Shown here: piece by piece, positions 6,995-10,376 of the stretch | Layout of the letters: each line of letters starts with the position of its first letter | Numbering within the stretch: position 1 is the first letter of the stretch | NCBI GenBank assembly: GCA_016840025.1 | Contig: JAEOTF010000176.1 | Location: 1 to 10,376 of the forward strand | Direction: 5' to 3' | DNA: 10,376 nucleotides | Source of the DNA: Candidatus Hodarchaeota archaeon | GTDB taxonomy: Archaea; Asgardarchaeota; Heimdallarchaeia; Hodarchaeales; YT1-039 | The notes under the pieces: generated by a model | The model's input: the letters and a program-made list of their open reading frames with translations, nothing else | Database searches by the model: none | What the model was told of the DNA's origin: nothing | Made by a program: the position numbers and the translations under genes

Positions 6995-7871
6995 GGATTT
7001 CCTTAATCATGGCACGAGCTTGAGTCATGTATAACCACCATTTTTCCAGCCAGGGGGAATTGTTACCTCTGGATCTTGCTTCTTCAATTAGAATTTTACG
7101 AATTTCTCTTATTTCCTGACTGATTGGATTGTCTTTCTCGGAACCTTTAAAATGAAGTCCACCCTCTGCCAGAATATTAAGAATCGTTTCTATACTTGGG
7201 ATTAATTTTTTCCCTGTTGGCATTTTTTTTGCCATATAATAAAGCCATTTATCATAAGGATAAGGTTCATTGTCTAGGACCATAGCTGCTCGTAAAGATT
7301 GAGCTAATGTTTTAGGAAGAGAAAGAAGTACTCCCACAGGATGATTTCTTTCCATAGGATTATCCGAGGCGCGATGATCACCCCGCATTTCTATATAATG
7401 ATAAAAGAAAAAACAATCACTTACTTCTTTTCTCATGGGTTGACAAGCTGAGGTAATTAGCTCCTTTCCAATGCCTGTTTTGTCAATCACGATTACTGCA
7501 TTCCGTAATTGAAAAACGATATCCAAATCAGGCTGATCATTAGAATTTCTAAGGCGATAAAATTGTCTTGAGAATTCCTCAATAGATTCAGCATTCAAAT
7601 GCCCCGGTTTATCGTTAACTTCAATCTCAAAAAAGAGAGTTCCGGAAATTTTCTCAAGTTGAATAAGTTCTTCTTTTGGAATAAGGAGCCACAAATCAAT
7701 ATCCGAAAAAGGATCGTCAAAACCTAAAGTAATGGATCCATGAAGGATTACAGATGCCTTTTCGTGGAAATTTTTAAGAATTTCATGTTGTTTGAGAAAT
7801 TCGGGTACAAACTTTTTTAATTTTTTAACCCAGTAGTCCTTCGAATCGTTCTTAGGAATAATTTCTGACAT
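6987..7871 (-). CDS. Nucleotidyltransferase-fold protein of unknown function
   Basis: A 294-residue protein with a pol-beta-type nucleotidyltransferase domain. The motif HGSITLGFDDPFSDIDLWLL (44-63) gives the Gly-Ser of the nucleotide-binding turn and the two metal-binding Asp residues (57 and 59). A third acidic strand is probably DLDIVF (Asp117). The C-terminal half is mostly helical with RGDHRASDNPMERNHPVG (163-180) and PYPYDKWLYYMAKKM, a layout like aminoglycoside nucleotidyltransferases and the DUF4037-type helical domain. It would transfer a nucleoside monophosphate to a small molecule or protein; the acceptor is unknown. All three metal ligands look intact, so activity is expected. The ATG at 7871 is the only reasonable start: an in-frame TAA lies about 18 bases upstream, and AAGG directly abuts the ATG. 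It is 31 bases after one crotonase and 81 before another, so probably co-transcribed with both, although no link between nucleotidyl transfer and enoyl-CoA chemistry is known to me. Confidence 0.85.
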   Translation of the reverse strand: MSEIIPKNDSKDYWVKKLKKFVPEFLKQHEILKNFHEKASVILHGSITLGFDDPFSDIDLWLLIPKEELIQLEKISGTLFFEIEVNDKPGHLNAESIEEFSRQFYRLRNSNDQPDLDIVFQLRNAVIVIDKTGIGKELITSACQPMRKEVSDCFFFYHYIEMRGDHRASDNPMERNHPVGVLLSLPKTLAQSLRAAMVLDNEPYPYDKWLYYMAKKMPTGKKLIPSIETILNILAEGGLHFKGSEKDNPISQEIREIRKILIEEARSRGNNSPWLEKWWLYMTQARAMIKEIHW

Positions 7872-7902
7872 CCTTCTATAATTATATTACATTATACAAA
7901 AA

Positions 7903-8751
7903 TCATTCTTTGTCAAGTTTTTCTGTAAGTTCATCAACCCACTTAGAGACCACGAGTTCTCCTTCTCGAGTTTGACCACCTATTTCAAGGAATAAACTCA
8001 TTCTTTCTTTAGCTGCCCCAGAAGTACATGTTAGATCAAAAAGATGTTGTTCTTCTAACAACCCTTCCACAATAGGTTTTTCTAAAGCTAGTAGTACAGC
8101 TTTCTTTGCCGCAGCAATTGTTTCTGCGGGGTATGAAGCAATACGATATGCAAGCTCTTCTACAAATGGTGTTATTTCTTCTGGAGGAAGTGCCCTGTTG
8201 ATATAACCATACCTTTCAGCTAATTCAGCGGGATAATCTCCACCGCCCACCACAATTTCCATAGCACGGGCTCTCCCTACTAAGCGAGGTAATCTCTGAG
8301 TACCACCTCCCCCAGGGATTATTCCTAACGGGATTTCTAACTGACTTAATATTGCTTTTCCAATAGCACCAAATCTCATATCAAGTGATAAAACAAATTC
8401 ACTTCCCCCTCCTCTTACTCGACCTTCAATTTTTGCAATTGAAATCTTTGGCATAGTACGATATAACTCCTGTAGTTGGTGACCACCATGTAACTCAGTT
8501 GGTTTTGGAGGTGCTTCATCTGGATATTGTAGGAGAAATCTCACATCATAATGGCAAATAAAATAATCAGTATCAGCACTGTCAAATACAATTACTTTTA
8601 CAATATCATCACGAGACACTTCATTAGCAAGTTTTCCGAATTCACCATAAAGGTCATTGTTTAGTAAGTTTATAGGTGGATTATCAATTGTTGCAAAAAG
8701 AACTCCTTTATCAACACGTATTTTTAAAAGGTTATATCCCTCATATGACAT
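7903..8751 (-). CDS. Enoyl-CoA hydratase/isomerase family protein (crotonase paralogue 1 of 3)
   Basis: A 282-residue crotonase. Segments in order: SADTDYFICHYDV (58-70, first oxyanion-hole region), EGRVRGGGSEFVLSLDMRFG with Glu118, and SQLEIPLGIIPGGGGTQRL with Glu139. Both acids needed for enoyl-CoA hydration are present. Among the three paralogues it is closest to the common subgroup pattern (GGGGTQRLPRLVGRARAMEI), so it may be the general hydratase. It is first in a probable operon with the nucleotidyltransferase (31-base gap) and crotonase 6054-6905. A strong TATA-type element lies 70 bases upstream. AAGGA lies about 12 bases before the ATG. It sits just downstream of the SCP2-type thiolase, which would act two steps later in beta-oxidation. 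Substrate unknown. Confidence 0.93.
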   Translation of the reverse strand: MSYEGYNLLKIRVDKGVLFATIDNPPINLLNNDLYGEFGKLANEVSRDDIVKVIVFDSADTDYFICHYDVRFLLQYPDEAPPKPTELHGGHQLQELYRTMPKISIAKIEGRVRGGGSEFVLSLDMRFGAIGKAILSQLEIPLGIIPGGGGTQRLPRLVGRARAMEIVVGGGDYPAELAERYGYINRALPPEEITPFVEELAYRIASYPAETIAAAKKAVLLALEKPIVEGLLEEQHLFDLTCTSGAAKERMSLFLEIGGQTREGELVVSKWVDELTEKLDKE

Positions 8752-8820
8752 TTTACATTTTTTCCTTAATTTTTTATATTGAAATTTAATATTTCTTAAA
8801 GATAAAATTAAATGGAAATT

Positions 8821-8837
8821 TATTTATAACTTTTGAA
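8821..8837 (-). promoter_or_regulatory. Archaeal-type BRE/TATA promoter of the crotonase-nucleotidyltransferase-crotonase unit
   Basis: On the minus strand the element reads TTCAAAAGTTATAAATA, matching 16 of 17 bases of the element before crotonase 5036-5905. It ends 70 bases upstream of the ATG at 8751 and follows T-tracts that would end the thiolase transcript. Confidence 0.6.
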
Positions 8838-8864
8838 AAAAGAATAGAAATTAAAAAATAGATT

Positions 8865-8871
8865 AAAAAAA
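8865..8871 (-). terminator. T7 tract after the thiolase
   Basis: On the minus strand a run of seven T begins about 9 bases past the thiolase stop, and a T6 run follows near 8853. Together with the promoter downstream it suggests the thiolase transcript ends here. Confidence 0.4.
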
Positions 8872-8880
8872 TACAGAATT

Positions 8881-10101
8881 TTAGAGATCTCTCGAAAAGA
8901 CGTGCATTACATTTGTAAAACCCATTCCAGGTTGTCCTAAAGTATGTTGGAGCCCAAGATCAAGATGTTTGTCGGGAACTTGGCGTTTTGCAACTTCCTT
9001 GTCTTTCGTCATTTGCCAATATATTTCAGCAACCTGTCGTGCTCCAGTTGCCCCGAGTGGGTGTCCTACTGAGAGCAAACCTCCGCTAGGATTAATAGGA
9101 AGATCACCATCAATTTCCACGACACCATCATTAATCATATCAGAACCCTCACCTTTCTTGCAGAAGCCAAAATCTTCGTAATGAACAAGCTCTGAAACTG
9201 AAAAGCAATCATGGCATTCAACAAATCCTCTATCATAGAAGTCTTTTGGTTCAACTTTAGCCATTTTATATACTTTTTGTGCCGTTAAATAATCAGTGAC
9301 TATTCCCGGACCGTACCATTTACCTGTTTCTTCAAAAAACCGCCTGTCATTTCCACCCGCCATGTTACTTCCCATAGCACTACCTTTAACCCAGATTGGC
9401 GTGTCAATGTGATGCTTCTTGACAAAATCTTCGCTCATAAGGACTACAGCTGCAGCTCCATCTGTTCGGGGACAGCATTGTGATCTGGTCAGAGGATCAT
9501 TTATCATTACATCATCTAAAACCTCATCAAGTGTCATTAGGTTTTGAAATTCGGCTTTGGGATTCTTAGATCCATTCCTCCTGCTTTTGACTACGATATT
9601 TGCGAAATCCTCTTTTTTTGAGCCATACTGTTTCATATGCATTCTCCCCATAAAAGCAAATCCAGCTGGCATGCCACCACCTCCACCACTTGGCAACGGA
9701 GAACCGTGACTATATGCTTTTGCTTCAATTTGAAATCTTGTCCCGCCTCCAACAACCCCCATAGAAACATTCTTCATCTTCTCTATTCCCATTGCCATTA
9801 CACAATCACTCATACCTGAAGCGATATCCATAAAAGCCAATCGGAATGCATTTGAGCCTGAAGAACATGCATTTACTACTCTGGTAATTGGAATTCCTGT
9901 TATTCCTGCTTCGCTCATAATTTCATGTCCAACCCCAACTCCTCCGCAAGTACCATAATAACAACTTTCGATCATTTTTCGGTCAATTCCAGCATTTTCT
10001 ATAGCGTCGTTTACAGCAGGTCTTCCAATTTCTTGATACATAAGTGCATCAAGTCTGCCAAATGGAGACATTCCTGCACCTACTACTGCGACATTTCTCA
10101 T
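8881..10101 (-). CDS. SCP2-type thiolase (3-ketoacyl-CoA thiolase / acetyl-CoA acetyltransferase family)
   Basis: A 406-residue thiolase, expected to cleave 3-ketoacyl-CoA with CoA or catalyse the reverse condensation. The nucleophile is Cys79 in VVNACSSGSNA. The HDCF motif (297-300) marks the SCP2-type branch, in which the Cys of HDCF is reported to act as the acid/base. His347 lies in INPSGGLLSVGHPLGATG. The C-terminal segment LQHTLGQPGMG lacks the Cys-x-Gly of classical thiolases, as expected for this branch. SCP2-type thiolases act on 2-methyl-branched 3-ketoacyl-CoAs in animal peroxisomes. Archaeal relatives also serve acetoacetyl-CoA synthesis for mevalonate, so both roles are open. The related Ltp2 retro-aldolases also pair with DUF35 domains, but the intact Cys-His-Cys set favours a true thiolase. 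GGAGG lies 9 bases before the ATG, inside the 3' end of the OB-fold gene, with only 4 bases between the two genes: translational coupling is likely. Confidence 0.92.
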   Translation of the reverse strand: MRNVAVVGAGMSPFGRLDALMYQEIGRPAVNDAIENAGIDRKMIESCYYGTCGGVGVGHEIMSEAGITGIPITRVVNACSSGSNAFRLAFMDIASGMSDCVMAMGIEKMKNVSMGVVGGGTRFQIEAKAYSHGSPLPSGGGGGMPAGFAFMGRMHMKQYGSKKEDFANIVVKSRRNGSKNPKAEFQNLMTLDEVLDDVMINDPLTRSQCCPRTDGAAAVVLMSEDFVKKHHIDTPIWVKGSAMGSNMAGGNDRRFFEETGKWYGPGIVTDYLTAQKVYKMAKVEPKDFYDRGFVECHDCFSVSELVHYEDFGFCKKGEGSDMINDGVVEIDGDLPINPSGGLLSVGHPLGATGARQVAEIYWQMTKDKEVAKRQVPDKHLDLGLQHTLGQPGMGFTNVMHVFSRDL

Positions 10102-10105
10102 TTTT

Positions 10106-10375
10106 CTATTCCTCCATTTTTTTAAAAATATTATATTTATCGTGTGGGACTAATTCTACCTTATCCCCAATTTTTAAATCATCAATCCCCTTTACATCAA
10201 ATGTACCGCTGATTGAAATAGAATCTTTACCGTCCTCAGTATAAAGTCTTGCAGAGCCAAAAATTCGTTGCTCATCGGAGGCTTTCCTTTTATAAGTTGA
10301 AGAAAAGGTTATAACCTCACCTTTTGGTTCAAACAAAATAGGAGAAAAATCGGTTCCTTGACATCTATTACAATA
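10106..10375 (-). CDS. Zinc-ribbon/OB-fold (DUF35-type) thiolase partner, 5'-truncated by window edge
   Basis: The C-terminal 89 residues of a protein that runs off the right edge. The visible part starts YCNRCQGTDFSP, the second Cys-x-x-Cys knuckle of a rubredoxin-like zinc ribbon. A beta-rich OB-fold follows, with GEVITFSSTY, SISGTFDV and KIGDKVELV. DUF35 proteins are about 130-150 residues, so roughly 40-60 residues with the first CxxC should lie outside the window. The in-frame TTG at 10336 falls after the ribbon and is not the start. In archaea a DUF35 protein binds acetoacetyl-CoA thiolase and HMG-CoA synthase and helps channel the intermediate. Its stop codon is 4 bases from the thiolase start, so it is almost certainly the specific partner of that enzyme. 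The ribbon may be structural; the OB-fold is thought to contact the CoA ligand. Confidence 0.85.
   Translation of the reverse strand, partial: YCNRCQGTDFSPILFEPKGEVITFSSTYKRKASDEQRIFGSARLYTEDGKDSISISGTFDVKGIDDLKIGDKVELVPHDKYNIFKKMEE
10111..10115 (-). promoter_or_regulatory. Strong Shine-Dalgarno of the thiolase inside the preceding gene
   Basis: On the minus strand GGAGG lies 9 bases before the thiolase ATG and within the last codons of the OB-fold gene. It is the best Shine-Dalgarno sequence in the window and fixes the ATG at 10101 as the start. Confidence 0.75.
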
Positions 10376-10376
10376 A

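Noticed and set aside
8969..9181. Open frames opposite the thiolase, crotonases and OB-fold gene (also around 5092-5617, 6061-6738, 9637-9819 and 9925-10244)
   Set aside because: These are antisense shadows of conserved genes; their products are low-complexity, Ser/Thr/Pro-rich and unlike any family.
8881..10101. Ltp2-type retro-aldolase instead of thiolase
   Set aside because: Nucleophilic Cys79, the HDCF motif and His347 are all intact, which fits thiolase chemistry; the DUF35 partner alone does not decide.
10334..10336. TTG as the true start of the OB-fold gene
   Set aside because: Codons upstream of it encode a zinc-ribbon knuckle (CNRC), so the protein extends beyond the window.
1..10376. 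Defence island, prophage, transposon, CRISPR array or RNA gene
   Set aside because: No integrase, transposase, nuclease, direct-repeat array, tRNA-like or rRNA sequence was seen; the genes look like ordinary chromosomal metabolism.

Overview
The window is a run of acyl-CoA metabolism genes from an AT-rich, probably archaeal chromosome. The sequence evidence for Archaea is indirect. AT-rich TATA-like elements (for example TTATAAATA preceded by an A-rich BRE-like stretch) lie 50-90 bases upstream of several start codons. Genes end in bare T-tracts rather than GC-rich hairpin terminators. A thiolase is coupled to a small zinc-ribbon/OB-fold (DUF35-type) protein, a pairing common in archaea. An Asgard-type or similar heterotrophic archaeon would fit the gene content, but nothing here proves the lineage, and many of these families are also common in Actinobacteria and Proteobacteria.

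Layout, left half. A plus-strand acyl-CoA ligase, cut by the left edge (3-1190), is followed by a plus-strand crotonase-family gene (1311-2168). A GPH-type major facilitator transporter (2175-3647, minus) meets that crotonase tail to tail with a 6-base gap. The transporter is divergent from an alpha-methylacyl-CoA racemase-like CaiB/BaiF protein (3797-5011, plus).

Layout, right half. Everything is on the minus strand. In order of transcription it holds a truncated zinc-ribbon/OB-fold protein (10375-10106), an SCP2-type thiolase (10101-8881), a crotonase paralogue (8751-7903), a nucleotidyltransferase-fold protein of unknown role (7871-6987), a second crotonase paralogue (6905-6054) and a third (5905-5036). 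Likely promoters and T-tract terminators divide this half into at least three transcription units: OB protein plus thiolase; crotonase, nucleotidyltransferase and crotonase; and the last crotonase alone.

How the genes may work together. The ligase would activate a carboxylic acid to its CoA thioester. The racemase-like protein keeps all three catalytic residues of the 2-methylacyl-CoA racemases (His140, Asp178, Glu265). The crotonases would hydrate or isomerise enoyl-CoA intermediates, and the SCP2-type thiolase would cleave the 3-ketoacyl-CoA. Racemase plus SCP2-type thiolase is the pairing known from oxidation of 2-methyl-branched and isoprenoid acyl chains, so the best working hypothesis is a branched-chain or isoprenoid acyl-CoA degradation locus. 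No acyl-CoA dehydrogenase or 3-hydroxyacyl-CoA dehydrogenase is present, so the pathway is incomplete within this window.

There are no RNA genes, CRISPR arrays, insertion sequences or long repeats that I can see. No gap between genes exceeds about 150 bases.
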